The notes: generated by a model from the sequence alone, not told the origin. A stretch of 64,000 nucleotides of DNA from Piscinibacter caeni (GCA_003265685.1 QJOU01000013.1:62001-126000); one strand, 5' to 3'. Shown: positions 51,131 to 58,921, counted from the first letter of the stretch. Translations and numbers: made by a program.

Positions 51131-51763
51131 ATGTCTCTGAAGCTGGTGAGCGCGGAAGCGCAGCGCGCCGCGCTCCTCTGGCTTGTGGGCTCTCGCGCCC
51201 CTGTGCCACTGCTGTGCGCGGTCATCCCGAGACTCGGGGACCTGACGGGCGTCAACACGGACGGTAACAGCGTCTCCGAAGTTCTCGTCGGCCTGAACGA
51301 CGAGCGGGTGATGGCCGCGCTCCTCCGCTCGCGATGGTCCGCTTCGTCGCAAGCGATTTCGGGTTGGACCGCGCCCACTGTGGCCGTCGACCGCAACGCC
51401 CTTCGTTCGCTCGAGCTCATGCTTCGCTCTGGTGTGTCGCCTGACCTGCGAAACGGGAACCAGACGACCGCGCTCATGATTGCCGCGCGTCAGAACAACC
51501 TCGAGGCTATGAAGCACCTGCTGCGCGCCGGCGCCAAGCCTGACCTAGCGGACCGCCAGGGCTTCACTGCCGCACACTGGGCGGTGCACAAAGACCGGCC
51601 GCTGACCCTCAAGGTGCTTTCAATGCTGAGGCGGCATGGCGCCGATCTGCTTACTGTGGACGTCCATGGTCGGACGTGCTTCGAACTCGCCAGCAGCTAC
51701 GCAGCAGAACTGCAGCGATTGGGCGCCGCTGTTCGAGCGGAGCAGCTCGCAGCAGCCGGCTGA
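51131..51763 (+). CDS. Ankyrin-repeat protein
   Basis: A 210-residue protein with ATG 51131, 17 bases after the pilin gene. Three ankyrin repeats are visible between residues 95 and 190: NQTTALMIAARQNNLEAMKH with LLRAGAKPDLADRQGFTAAH and later RRHGADLLTVDVHGRTCFEL. Ankyrin repeats bind other proteins. There is no signal peptide, so it is probably cytoplasmic. Its tight link to the pilin suggests a role in pilus function or in an effector pair. Confidence 0.8.
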   Translation: MSLKLVSAEAQRAALLWLVGSRAPVPLLCAVIPRLGDLTGVNTDGNSVSEVLVGLNDERVMAALLRSRWSASSQAISGWTAPTVAVDRNALRSLELMLRSGVSPDLRNGNQTTALMIAARQNNLEAMKHLLRAGAKPDLADRQGFTAAHWAVHKDRPLTLKVLSMLRRHGADLLTVDVHGRTCFELASSYAAELQRLGAAVRAEQLAAAG

Positions 51764-51771
51764 GCAGAGCA

Positions 51772-52191
51772 TCAGTCCAAAGTCGCCGGCCCAGGCTTTG
51801 ATGCGCCGGCAGAGACGGCGCCCTCGGTCTTGTGAGCAGCCGCCTTCTTCGCGTCTGAAGCCATGGAGTAGATGAGCGCCGACACGTTCTTGAAGATGTT
51901 CGGCGGCAAGGACATCAGAGCCTCATTCAGCTTCTTCAAAGACTCCGGTGTCTTTGTGTTGATAGGCGCCTTGTCCAACTGAAACTCTTCGAGGCCCAGC
52001 TTCTGTTCGATGGCGCGACTCTTCTCCTCCCCGAGCCTCTTCCGCGTCGCCTTCGTGCTACGCAGCTGGGACAGGTACGAAGGGGTCAAGCCGGCGGCAG
52101 CGCAGAAGGCCTTGTCGGTTTCGTAGTCCTTCGCCAAGGTCTCAAGGTTGGCCAGCCTGATGTCTTGGATGTTCATCTTCTCGTTCGTCAT
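51772..52191 (-). CDS. Phage-type HTH regulator
   Basis: A 139-residue protein. ATG 52191 is chosen because upstream codons are Pro/Arg-rich. Residues 10-70 have the pattern of a lambda-repressor-like HTH (NLETLAKDYETDKAFCAAAG, LTPSYLSQLRSTKATRKRLG). The C-terminal region is Lys/Ala-rich. It is convergent with the ankyrin gene and may regulate the element or respond to it. Confidence 0.65.
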   Translation of the reverse strand: MTNEKMNIQDIRLANLETLAKDYETDKAFCAAAGLTPSYLSQLRSTKATRKRLGEEKSRAIEQKLGLEEFQLDKAPINTKTPESLKKLNEALMSLPPNIFKNVSALIYSMASDAKKAAAHKTEGAVSAGASKPGPATLD

Positions 52192-52597
52192 CGTGGAAGC
52201 GGGCGGGATTCTAGGGACGCCGCCGACGACCAGCCGCGCCCAAAGACCACACGCTTCAGTTGTATGCACATACGAAACTGGGCAACTGCAGGCGCCGCGC
52301 GGCCGGGAGCCCGGTGACGGTTGAAGAGGCACGGTGTCGACGCTCTTTTAGGCGCCCCTCCATCGGCGCGCATGCTGCCTCGGCCCCCGCGCGCACACGA
52401 GCGCGCGCGCAGAAGACCGCTCGCGGGAGCCCATGGCTGCGACACCCCCTCGTTCTAAGGAGTTTCCCGACCGACCCCTTGTGTTGCGGTCGCGACACTG
52501 CTAGAGTCAATTTCCTTGACGACGCAGAGAGTATTCAATACACTGCTCGCATTCGTCCGAACTTCGGACTCCAGACAACACTAGCTTCACTAGCACC
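52192..52597. other. Intergenic region between the HTH regulator and a short gene
   Basis: About 400 bases. It should contain the promoter of the minus-strand regulator. A TTGTGTTGCGG and TAGAGTCAATT near 52481-52510 are weak promoter elements for the plus strand. No gene is supported. Confidence 0.35.
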
Positions 52598-52822
52598 ATG
52601 AACCGCCAGCTCAACACCGCCAAGCCGACAGCGCACAAGCGCCGCGGCTTCGCCGTGCTCGCGGCGTTCGAGGGCACGAAGCGCTCACTGTCCACGTTGT
52701 GGTCGTTCGCGTCCAAGTCGGATTGCGGCCAGAGCATCGCCATCCCGCGAGTCGGGATGAGCTATGAGCGGCCCAATGCCACCCGAGCGGCCCCAGGTCT
52801 CGGACTCTTGGTTCAGGTGTAA
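52598..52822 (+). CDS. Possible small hypothetical protein
   Basis: A 74-residue frame (KRRGFAVLAAFEGTKRSLS) with no recognised motif. Support comes mainly from the clear terminator shortly after it. The coding call is weak. Confidence 0.3.
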   Translation: MNRQLNTAKPTAHKRRGFAVLAAFEGTKRSLSTLWSFASKSDCGQSIAIPRVGMSYERPNATRAAPGLGLLVQV

Positions 52823-52860
52823 TCGGAGAACATCCAGACACCTGACAAGCGTCAAGAGAA

Positions 52861-52891
52861 CCCGGGGCTCCGCAAGGACCCCGGGTTTTTT
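52861..52891 (+). terminator. Rho-independent terminator
   Basis: A stem CCCGGGG/CCCCGGG with an 11-base loop is followed by seven T residues. It ends transcription before the tRNA array. Confidence 0.9.
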
Positions 52892-53081
52892 CATTTCTGC
52901 GCCGCCCTGGCGCCCGCTGCATGCAGCGGATCAGGGCTTGGACCAAGCGGTTTCCGCCAGGTCGACGCCGCTCCTTAACAAGTCGCTTCGTAGTTCATTG
53001 GCACCGCGGCCGCGCGGGCCCCGTCTCGAGTGCGTTGGCACTCCTGACGGGGAGACACCCGCCGGCCGCGGTGCACTTCAT

Positions 53082-53155
53082 GCAGGCTTAGCCTAGCGGC
53101 CAGGTCGCGGCCTTCCAAGCCGAACAGATGGGTTCGACTCCCATAGCCTGCTCCA
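53082..53155 (+). tRNA. tRNA-Gly(TCC)
   Basis: Acceptor GCAGGCT pairs with AGCCTGC and CCA is encoded. The loop CTTCCAA gives anticodon TCC. The outer anticodon-stem pair is mismatched. First gene of the array. Confidence 0.85.
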
Positions 53156-53284
53156 TTCATGAGCGCATCGCTCGTGAGCTGACCCGCCTCGTCTGGCCAG
53201 CTCGCCCTGGTGCGTTGATGAATGGATGAGCTACGCCACCGCGCTGCCCTTCCGCAGCGCAATGGCCTAGCCAGGACAGTTCTC

Positions 53285-53360
53285 GGGCCCAAAAGATTGG
53301 TGCGTGGTCGTGCCGCCTTGCAAGCGGTAAGAGGGAGTTGAACTCTCCCTGGGTCCACCA
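53285..53360 (+). tRNA. tRNA-Ala(TGC), unusual D arm
   Basis: Acceptor GGGCCCA pairs with TGGGTCC (one G-U) and CCA is encoded. The loop CTTGCAA gives TGC. Position 8 is not T and the D arm is poorly formed; the T loop is TTGAACT. It may be a weak or degenerate gene. Confidence 0.6.
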
Positions 53361-53380
53361 ACACAGAAAGGAGCGTCGTG

Positions 53381-53539
53381 ATGAAGACGATGAAGTTGCG
53401 CGTCGCGGCGCTCAAACCGCGAAACGTGTTCGCCACGCTTGCGAAGTCCCGCAAGTCCGGTGCGCACCAGTCCCAGAAGCGCATAGCCGGGGAGGAACGC
53501 AAGGACCTCCTGCAGCGGTTGCGTGAAGCGGGGCTGTAA
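53381..53539 (+). CDS. Small basic protein inside the tRNA array
   Basis: A 52-residue protein (MKTMKLRVAALKPRNVFAT, then AKSRKSGAHQSQKRIAGEER) with AAAGGAGCG about 5 bases before the ATG. It is strongly basic, suggesting RNA or DNA binding. It lies between tRNA-Ala and tRNA-Ser and was too short for standard ORF cut-offs. Function unknown. Confidence 0.5.
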   Translation: MKTMKLRVAALKPRNVFATLAKSRKSGAHQSQKRIAGEERKDLLQRLREAGL

Positions 53540-53545
53540 GGCCAA

Positions 53546-53638
53546 GGAGAGATGCCCGAGAGGCCGAAGGGCGCCGGTTGGAAGCCGGATGGTCCGCAGC
53601 AATGCGGCACCTGGGTTCGACTCCCAGTCTCTCCGCCA
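53546..53638 (+). tRNA. tRNA-Ser(GGA)
   Basis: Acceptor GGAGAGA/TCTCTCC, G73, CCA encoded, long variable arm as expected for Ser. The loop TTGGAAG gives anticodon GGA. Confidence 0.92.
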
Positions 53639-53677
53639 GAAAGGAGCTCGACGCGCCTCGTCGAGCTTGATGACCAC

Positions 53678-53763
53678 GGGTGTGTGGCAGAGCGGTCGAT
53701 TGCGCCTGGCTGTAACCCAGGTTCCTTCGGGACACGGTGGTTCAAATCCATCCGCACCCACCA
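53678..53763 (+). tRNA. tRNA-Tyr(GTA)
   Basis: Acceptor GGGTGTG/CGCACCC, A73, CCA encoded. The loop CTGTAAC gives GTA. The long variable arm is normal for bacterial Tyr. Confidence 0.92.
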
Positions 53764-53975
53764 GCTCGGGCGACGAGACGCGTGTCTCGCAGCCCTCTTC
53801 CAGTCGCTCGCTCCGGAGCGACGCTGACACCGGAGAAGCACGCAACCGAAACCGGATGCAGTCGGCACGATAGCCGGCGCTACCCGGCGCACGAGCGATG
53901 CACGCGACGCGGAGCCCAAGATGGCGGGCAACGCGGTCGGACGCAACCCGATGACTGCCGTGAAAGCGCGGCCTT

Positions 53976-54051
53976 GCCCTCGTAACTCAGCGGCCAGAGT
54001 GCCCGCCTGTCCAGCGGGAAGTCAGGGGTTCGATCCCCCTCGAGGGCGCCA
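53976..54051 (+). tRNA. tRNA-Asp(GTC)
   Basis: Acceptor GCCCTCG/CGAGGGC, G73, CCA encoded. The loop CTGTCCA gives GTC. The 210 bases before it contain no gene I can support. Confidence 0.95.
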
Positions 54052-54060
54052 TTCATCGAC

Positions 54061-54135
54061 GGTCCGGTAGCTCAACGGTAGAGCCCTGGCCTCATAAGCC
54101 ACGAGACCCGGGTTCGACACCCGGCCGGGCTACCA
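54061..54135 (+). tRNA. tRNA-Met(CAT), could be Ile(CAT)
   Basis: Acceptor GGTCCGG/CCGGGCT with G-U pairs, A73, CCA encoded. The loop CTCATAA gives CAT. Elongator Met and lysidine-modified Ile2 cannot be told apart by eye. Confidence 0.85.
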
Positions 54136-54143
54136 GATTCGAC

Positions 54144-54229
54144 CGGGGTGTGGGCGAGTGGTCGATGCCAGCGGGCTTTTAATCCGTCGCGCGAAAGCGC
54201 CATCGTCGGTTCGACTCCGACTGCCCCGA
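54144..54229 (+). tRNA. tRNA with Lys anticodon (TTT) and a long variable arm
   Basis: Acceptor CGGGGTG/TGCCCCG, A73, then CACCA rather than CCA. The loop CTTTTAA with stem GCGGG/TCCGT gives TTT. The variable arm GCGC-GAAA-GCGC and the D arm are class II in type, which is not normal for Lys. Confidence 0.75.
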
Positions 54230-54285
54230 CACCATGGGATAACGAGTCCTCTGCTCACCAAGCGCGGGACACAACGAGTCAACAC

Positions 54286-54364
54286 GCCTCGCTAGCTCAG
54301 CTGGAATCAGAGCATCGGCCTACGAAGCCGGGGGTCGCAGGTTCGAGTCCTGCGCGAGGCTCCA
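54286..54364 (+). tRNA. tRNA-Arg(ACG)
   Basis: Acceptor GCCTCGC/GCGAGGC, T73, CCA encoded. The loop CTACGAA gives ACG. Confidence 0.93.
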
Positions 54365-54382
54365 TCTTCTTCAAGCATCAAG

Positions 54383-54469
54383 TCCGTCGTGGGGGAACTG
54401 GTAGACCCACCTGGCTGTTAACCAGAGGCCGCAAGGCAACTGCAGGTTCGAAGCCTGCCGACGGAGCCA
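54383..54469 (+). tRNA. tRNA with Asn anticodon (GTT) and a long variable arm
   Basis: Acceptor TCCGTCG/CGACGGA, G73 and CCA, as in bacterial Asn. The loop CTGTTAA gives GTT. The variable arm GCC-GCAA-GGC and the D arm are Leu-like, unusual for Asn. Confidence 0.8.
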
Positions 54470-54489
54470 CCCACCAACCTCAACACGCT

Positions 54490-54567
54490 GCTGCGTTCGT
54501 CTAGTTCGGCCTAGGACACCACCCTTTCAAGGTGAGAACACGGGTTCGAATCCCGTACGCAGCTCCA
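54490..54567 (+). tRNA. tRNA-Glu(TTC)
   Basis: Acceptor GCTGCGT/ACGCAGC, T73, CCA encoded. The loop CTTTCAA gives TTC. Confidence 0.9.
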
Positions 54568-54579
54568 TCTCTCATCCAC

Positions 54580-54655
54580 ATCTCGGTAGCTCAACTGGCA
54601 GAGCGTCGGTCTCCAAAACCGAAGGCTGGGGGTTCGAAGCCCTCCCGGGATGCCA
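54580..54655 (+). tRNA. tRNA-Trp(CCA)
   Basis: Acceptor ATCTCGG/CCGGGAT, G73, CCA encoded. The loop CTCCAAA gives CCA. Confidence 0.93.
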
Positions 54656-54670
54656 TCTCTTTGATCCAGT

Positions 54671-54748
54671 GGTGAACGTAGTGTGGCGGCCCTGCACGCC
54701 TGGCTGTGAACCAGGAAGAGACCGGTTCGACCCCGGCCGTTTACCCCA
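54671..54748 (+). tRNA. tRNA-His(GTG)
   Basis: The extra G at -1 faces C73, the His identity pair. Acceptor GTGAACG/CGTTTAC and CCA encoded. The loop CTGTGAA gives GTG. Confidence 0.92.
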
Positions 54749-54790
54749 CTTCGAGTGCGCCCCTGAGCAGACGCAGCCGAAGTGTTCCAT

Positions 54791-54868
54791 GCCCGCGTAG
54801 CGCAGCCTGGTAGCGCAGCTGCCTTGTAAGCAGCAGGTCGTCCGTTCGAATCGAGACCGTGGGCACCA
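54791..54868 (+). tRNA. tRNA-Thr(TGT)
   Basis: Acceptor GCCCGCG/CGTGGGC, A73, CCA encoded. The loop CTTGTAA gives TGT. Confidence 0.93.
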
Positions 54869-54879
54869 CACATGACATC

Positions 54880-54955
54880 GCGCCTCAAGCTAACCCGGTG
54901 GAAGCGTCGGTTTGAAAAGCCGAAGGGGCTGGCTCGACACCAGCGGGGCGCACCA
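54880..54955 (+). tRNA. tRNA-Phe(GAA)
   Basis: Acceptor GCGCCTC/GGGGCGC, A73, CCA encoded. The loop TTGAAAA gives GAA. Confidence 0.92.
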
Positions 54956-54970
54956 GTTTTCAGGAACGAC

Positions 54971-55044
54971 TGCGGGGTGGTGTAGGTGGCTGCATGAGGG
55001 GCTCATAACCCCAGGGACCGGTTCGACTCCGGCGACCGCAACCA
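54971..55044 (+). tRNA. Initiator tRNA-fMet(CAT)
   Basis: It begins TGCGGGGTGG and ends CGCAACCA, as in bacterial initiators. The anticodon stem has the GGG/CCC pairs (GGGGCTCATAACCCC) that mark fMet. Two inner acceptor pairs are mismatched. Confidence 0.85.
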
Positions 55045-55053
55045 ACGTTCAAC

Positions 55054-55130
55054 GGTGACGTAGCTCAGATGGCCAGAGCGCGGACTTCATACGCCCGATG
55101 TCGAGGGTTCGACCCCCTCCGTCACCACCA
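55054..55130 (+). tRNA. tRNA-Met(CAT), could be Ile(CAT)
   Basis: Acceptor GGTGACG/CGTCACC, A73, CCA encoded. The loop TTCATAC gives CAT. One anticodon-stem mismatch is seen. With the copy at 54061, one of the two may be the Ile2 form. Confidence 0.85.
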
Positions 55131-55140
55131 ATTTTCTTTC

Positions 55141-55224
55141 GAGGCCGTGGCCGAGTGGTCCAAGGCGCCTGGCTGCAAACTAGGTGGGCAACCGACGCGA
55201 GTTCGAATCTCGCCGGCCTCTCCA
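55141..55224 (+). tRNA. tRNA with Cys anticodon (GCA) and a long variable arm
   Basis: Acceptor GAGGCCG/CGGCCTC, T73 as required for Cys, CCA encoded. The loop CTGCAAA gives GCA. The D arm and the long variable region are class II in type, unlike normal Cys. Confidence 0.8.
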
Positions 55225-55247
55225 TCCACATCCTCGCTCTCACACCT

Positions 55248-55334
55248 GCCCGGGTGGTGGAACTGGCAGACACACCAGCTTGAGGGGCTGGCGGCCGTAA
55301 GGCCATGCGGGTTCAAGTCCCGCCCTGGGCACCA
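55248..55334 (+). tRNA. tRNA-Leu(GAG)
   Basis: Acceptor GCCCGGG/CCTGGGC, A73, CCA encoded, variable arm GGCC-GTAA-GGCC. The loop TTGAGGG gives GAG. Confidence 0.93.
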
Positions 55335-55360
55335 CGACTTCTACAGCCACATCTCTCAAT

Positions 55361-55436
55361 GCGTCGCGAACTCGAGTGGCAGAGTTCCGGACTCTTACTC
55401 CGGCCAGTCAGGGTTCGAGCCCCTGGCGACGCACCA
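55361..55436 (+). tRNA. tRNA-Lys(CTT)
   Basis: Acceptor GCGTCGC/GCGACGC, A73, CCA encoded. The loop CTCTTAC gives CTT. The variable arm is short, as normal for Lys. Confidence 0.93.
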
Positions 55437-55452
55437 CCTTCTCGCAAGATCC

Positions 55453-55530
55453 AGAGGGGAGTAGCCAAGCTGGTAAGGCACCGGGTTTTGACCCCGACAT
55501 GCGCAGGTTCGAGCCCTGCCTCCTCTGCCA
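55453..55530 (+). tRNA. tRNA-Gln(TTG)
   Basis: Acceptor AGAGGGG/CTCCTCT, G73, CCA encoded. The loop TTTTGAC gives TTG. Confidence 0.9.
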
Positions 55531-55597
55531 CCTACGACGTCGCGCAGGCGCTGGAGCGCAACCGCGGAACCGCCGGCTCGTCCCCGGCTTCCTCATC

Positions 55598-55685
55598 GCC
55601 CCTGTGGTGGAACTGGAAGACACGCTGGCCTCAGAAGCCAGTGGCCGCAAAGGCCATGGGAGTTCGACCCTCCCCGGGGGTACCA
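55598..55685 (+). tRNA. tRNA-Leu(CAG)
   Basis: Acceptor GCCCCTG/CGGGGGT, A73, CCA encoded, long variable arm. The loop CTCAGAA gives CAG. Confidence 0.92.
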
Positions 55686-55713
55686 CTTCATTCGACACGA
55701 GAACTACGACCCT

Positions 55714-55788
55714 CGCCGGGTAGCTCAGCGGTAGAGCAGTGTCTTGATAAGGCATTGGCCGAAGGTTCGATCCCTTCTCCGGCGACCA
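55714..55788 (+). tRNA. tRNA-Ile(GAT)
   Basis: Acceptor CGCCGGG/TCCGGCG, A73, CCA encoded. The loop TTGATAA gives GAT. Confidence 0.88.
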
Positions 55789-56053
55789 GCTCATTGCTGG
55801 ATGGGTGCAGGCAGGTCCTCGGACCGGTACGCATCCGGCGTGTCTGCACGACTCTCCTGCCACGGGCACGGTTCGCTGCGTGCGGCCACGAAGAGCAGGT
55901 GCGAAAGCGCCTCGCTTGTCGGTGGAGCGGCCAGGCGGTCCGCTGCAGAGCAGTGAGGGCGAGCTGGCAGGACGACGTAGCCGCCGCGGCTTGTGCTGTT
56001 CGTGCAGCTGAGGCACTGCGGAGGCACGTTCTCGTGGTTCATCACTCGACAAC

Positions 56054-56138
56054 GCGCTCCTGGCGAAACTGGTAGACGCACCACGCTCAAGACGTGGCGC
56101 CCAAGGGCATCCCGGTTCGACCCCGGGGGAGCGCACCA
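56054..56138 (+). tRNA. tRNA-Leu(CAA)
   Basis: Acceptor GCGCTCC/GGAGCGC, A73, CCA encoded, long variable arm. The loop CTCAAGA gives CAA. The 265 bases before it contain no tRNA or gene I can identify. Confidence 0.93.
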
Positions 56139-56185
56139 CTGCCCCGCCCTCCTGAGCTCGATGCAGCTCGGAGGGCCTCTCTCAC

Positions 56186-56280
56186 GGATGCTTGGCTGAG
56201 CGGTCTAAGGCAGCCGCCTTGAAAGCGGTCGGTCGCGCGCCCTCGCGGCCCGCGGGTTCGAATCCACGCAGCATCCGCCA
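56186..56280 (+). tRNA. tRNA-Ser(TGA)
   Basis: Acceptor GGATGCT/AGCATCC, G73, CCA encoded, long variable arm. The loop CTTGAAA gives TGA. Confidence 0.93.
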
Positions 56281-56293
56281 CCCACCCTTCCCT

Positions 56294-56370
56294 CTCGGCG
56301 TCGCCTAGCCGGTATGGCACTCGCTTTGGGAGCGAGCACAACGGGGGTTCGAATCCCTCAGCCGAGACCA
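56294..56370 (+). tRNA. tRNA-Pro(TGG)
   Basis: Acceptor CTCGGCG/AGCCGAG (one mismatch), A73, CCA encoded. The loop TTTGGGA gives TGG. Confidence 0.9.
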
Positions 56371-56388
56371 CCCCCATCCCGACACCCC

Positions 56389-56463
56389 AGCCCCTTAGCT
56401 CAGAGGCAGAGCGGCCGCCTTACAAGCGGTAGGTCGACGTTTCGAAATCGTCAGGGGCTACCA
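56389..56463 (+). tRNA. tRNA-Val(TAC)
   Basis: Acceptor AGCCCCT/AGGGGCT, A73, CCA encoded. The loop CTTACAA gives TAC. The T loop region (TTTCGAAATC) is slightly off consensus. Confidence 0.9.
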
Positions 56464-56576
56464 CTTAACCGACGTCCGCTCTCGGCCCGAGGCGGCGGCG
56501 TAGCGATGCATCGGGCCTTTCGAAGGGCAAGCCGGAAGCTCGACAGACCTCAGCCGGCAGCATCACCCCTCACCAC

Positions 56577-56652
56577 GCGACCGTAGCTCAGTGGACAGAG
56601 CGGCCGCCTCCTAAGCGGCAGGTCCCAGGTCCGAATCCTGGTGGTCGCACCA
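56577..56652 (+). tRNA. tRNA-Arg(CCT)
   Basis: Acceptor GCGACCG/TGGTCGC, A73, CCA encoded. The loop CTCCTAA gives CCT. The T loop is TCCGAAT. Confidence 0.92.
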
Positions 56653-56657
56653 GGGCT

Positions 56658-57035
56658 TCAACCGCGGGCGACGATGGCCTGGTTCAGGGCCTCGATGACG
56701 CTCGAGATGAAGCCCTTGTTCTTGGCGTTCATGGCGCGCGTCTCGCCCGAGGCCGTGCTCAGCACGACGTGGTAAACCGGCCGGCGCAGCAGCAGAAGCA
56801 AGACCCCAATCATTGCCGGCGCCCCGACCGTCCAGACATTCGCCTTGCCGCCGGCGAGCAGGAGGAGCGCAATCGAGAAGAAGAGGACCGGCCACAGGAA
56901 GGACGGCTTCTGAGTGAAGAACCGGACCGATGTGATGCCCGACATCGCGTAGGTCTGCGACGGGACGATGAACCGCACGTTGGTGACCTTCACGCCCTCG
57001 TGCTCGAAGAACACACGCTCCTGTGTCTCGCTCAT
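56658..57035 (-). CDS. DUF6232-like small membrane protein inside the tRNA array
   Basis: A 125-residue protein on the opposite strand to the tRNAs, starting at ATG 57035. Residues 1-45 include ERVFFEHEGVKVTNVRFIVP, then two hydrophobic helices (LWPVLFFSIALLLLAGG and APAMIGVLLLLL), then a soluble tail with SGETRAMNAKNKGFISSVIE. This layout matches the DUF6232 family of small membrane proteins of unknown function. It is the only minus-strand gene within the array. Confidence 0.7.
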   Translation of the reverse strand: MSETQERVFFEHEGVKVTNVRFIVPSQTYAMSGITSVRFFTQKPSFLWPVLFFSIALLLLAGGKANVWTVGAPAMIGVLLLLLRRPVYHVVLSTASGETRAMNAKNKGFISSVIEALNQAIVARG

Positions 57036-57183
57036 GGCTGCCCTCCTCTTGTCGTTTTTGCAAGCCGGCGGCGACTGTACGGTCTGCGCAACTTCCGTCG
57101 CGTGAAATTCGACGCACAACGCTCACCGTTGAAGACTCCGGGCTTCAGGCGCCCGTTCGGGCCTCAAGCTCTCCTCTCACCCT

Positions 57184-57261
57184 GCGCCCGTAGCTCAGAT
57201 GGATCAGAGCACGACCCTCCGAAGGTCGAGGCCGGTGATTCGAATTCACCCGGGCGCGCCA
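57184..57261 (+). tRNA. tRNA-Arg(CCG)
   Basis: Acceptor GCGCCCG/CGGGCGC, G73, CCA encoded. The loop CTCCGAA gives CCG. Confidence 0.93.
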
Positions 57262-57319
57262 ACACCACAGAGACAGGCCGCCCCAGCCGCGAGCACGCCT
57301 TCCAACCGACTTTTACTTT

Positions 57320-57395
57320 GCTGCCTTAGCTCAGCTGGTAGAGCGCCGCACTCGTAACGCGGACGCCGTGGGTTCGACACCTGCAGGCAGCACCA
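57320..57395 (+). tRNA. tRNA-Thr(CGT)
   Basis: Acceptor GCTGCCT/AGGCAGC, A73, CCA encoded. The loop CTCGTAA gives CGT. Confidence 0.92.
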
Positions 57396-57407
57396 CCTTC
57401 TTTTCAT

Positions 57408-57483
57408 GCCGCCAAAGTTCAGTTGGCCGAACGCTCCCTTGGTATGGGAGAGGCGCCCTGTTCGATCCAGGGTGGCGGCACCA
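57408..57483 (+). tRNA. tRNA-Thr(GGT)
   Basis: Acceptor GCCGCCA/TGGCGGC, A73, CCA encoded. The loop TTGGTAT gives GGT. Position 8 is A rather than the usual T. Confidence 0.88.
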
Positions 57484-57513
57484 CATCTACACGAACAGAC
57501 AGACAGACACCAC

Positions 57514-57590
57514 CGGGGTGTAGCTCAGCCTGGCAGAGCGCTGCGTTCGGGACGCAGAGGCCGGAGGTTCAAGTCCTCCCATCCCGACCA
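57514..57590 (+). tRNA. tRNA-Pro(CGG)
   Basis: Acceptor CGGGGTG/CATCCCG, A73, CCA encoded. The loop TTCGGGA gives CGG. Confidence 0.94.
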
Positions 57591-57614
57591 TCACCCACAT
57601 CATAGGAGCCGGGC

Positions 57615-58823
57615 ATGAGCCTCGAGACCATCCACAACCTGAAGTCCTGGACGGCTGGCGTCGAAGTCGAGCAGCCGGCCATCCAGCAACTGCGCAACAT
57701 CGCCCAGTTGCCCATCCTCGGCGGCCACATCGCCGTGATGCCCGACGTCCACATGGGCAAGGGCGCCACGGTCGGGTCCGTCATCCCCACGCGCGCTGCA
57801 ATCATCCCGGCGGCCGTCGGAGTCGACATCGGCTGCGGGATGTGCGCCGTGCGCGCCGACCTGGTCGCCGGCGACCTGCCCGACTCGCTGGCGGCATTGC
57901 GCTCTCGCATCGAGGCTGTCGTGTCGGTCGGCTTCAACGCCCACGACGACACTCCGCGCACCCTGCACGACGGCCTGTTCGGTCTGCAGCTAGACCGCAA
58001 GACCAAGGACCTGGCCGACCGGTATGAGCGACTGCGCATCATGGATCGCATCGGCAAGCATGACCACCGGCGCACCTTCCGCCAGCTCGGCACCTTAGGC
58101 GGCGGGAACCACTTCATCGAGCTTTGCCTGGACGAGTCGGACGGCGTCTGGCTGATGCTCCACTCGGGCAGCCGCAACATCGGCAAGACCGTGGGCGAGG
58201 CGGCCATCGACATGGCGCGCACGGAAGCGGTCGCGCAGCACCGTCACCTGCCGGACAAGGACCTGGCCTGGCTGGACGAGGGAACCGAGCCGTTCAACAC
58301 CTACGTCGAGGGCCTTCGGTGGGCACAGGAGTACGCGGCGCACAACCGCAACCTGATGCTTCACGCCATCCTCAAGGCGATGCACGAGGCTTTCGGACGT
58401 CACGTCGCGACGGCCGAGCACGCGGTCAACTGCCACCACAACTACGCCAGCCTGGAGGAACACTTCGGCGACAAGGTGTGGGTGACCCGCAAGGGCGCGG
58501 TGTCGGCGCGTGCCGGCGAGCTCGGCATCATCCCCGGCTCGATGGGCGCAAAGTCGTACATCGTGCGCGGCAAGGGCCACGCCGACGCCTACTGCTCCTG
58601 CAGCCATGGCGCCGGCCGACGCATGTCACGCGCCCAGGCCAAGCGCGTCTTCAGCCTCTCCGACCTGGCGGCGCAGACCGAAGGCGTCGAGTGCCGCAAG
58701 GACGACGGGGTTCTCGACGAGATTCCTGGCGCCTACAAGGACATCGACGCCGTGATGGCAGCGCAGAGCGACCTCGTCGAGGTCGCTCACACGCTCAAGC
58801 AGGTGATGTGCGTGAAGGGGTAG
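57615..58823 (+). CDS. rtcB: RtcB RNA-splicing ligase (3'-phosphate/5'-OH RNA ligase)
   Basis: A 402-residue protein with ATG 57615, only 24 bases after tRNA-Pro(CGG). Family motifs are GVDIGCGM (69-76, with the metal ligand C74), GGGNHFIE (162-169), HSGSRNIG (183-190), NCHHNY (272-277) and the guanylated histidine H331 in SHGAGR. The C-terminus CVKG is typical. RtcB joins RNA ends left by endonucleases, using GTP, and is known to rejoin cut tRNAs. Length fits the family (about 400 in bacteria). Its place in the tRNA array suggests it seals cleaved tRNAs. No rtcA, rtcR or prfH gene is adjacent. Confidence 0.96.
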   Translation: MSLETIHNLKSWTAGVEVEQPAIQQLRNIAQLPILGGHIAVMPDVHMGKGATVGSVIPTRAAIIPAAVGVDIGCGMCAVRADLVAGDLPDSLAALRSRIEAVVSVGFNAHDDTPRTLHDGLFGLQLDRKTKDLADRYERLRIMDRIGKHDHRRTFRQLGTLGGGNHFIELCLDESDGVWLMLHSGSRNIGKTVGEAAIDMARTEAVAQHRHLPDKDLAWLDEGTEPFNTYVEGLRWAQEYAAHNRNLMLHAILKAMHEAFGRHVATAEHAVNCHHNYASLEEHFGDKVWVTRKGAVSARAGELGIIPGSMGAKSYIVRGKGHADAYCSCSHGAGRRMSRAQAKRVFSLSDLAAQTEGVECRKDDGVLDEIPGAYKDIDAVMAAQSDLVEVAHTLKQVMCVKG

Positions 58824-58921
58824 CTCAAGCGCCCAAACGTTCTCCTCGAAGAGGAGATGGGGTCCATGCAGCCCAAGTGCGACGACCTCGCACGAGTCCC
58901 GGCAATACCGGGCACATCTTC

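Noticed and set aside
53156-53284. Extra tRNA between tRNA-Gly and tRNA-Ala
   Set aside because: A GCGCTGC/GCAGCGC hairpin is present, but no acceptor, T-loop or CCA could be placed around it.
55531-55597. Degenerate tRNA between Gln(TTG) and Leu(CAG)
   Set aside because: Only GC-rich sequence without a cloverleaf.
55789-56053. Missing Leu(TAA) or Leu(TAG) tRNA in the largest tRNA-free gap of that part of the array
   Set aside because: No TTCGA-type T loop with a matching acceptor stem was found on either strand.
55305-56139. Frames of 240-256 residues crossing several tRNA genes
   Set aside because: They run through structurally clear tRNAs and have no protein-like features.
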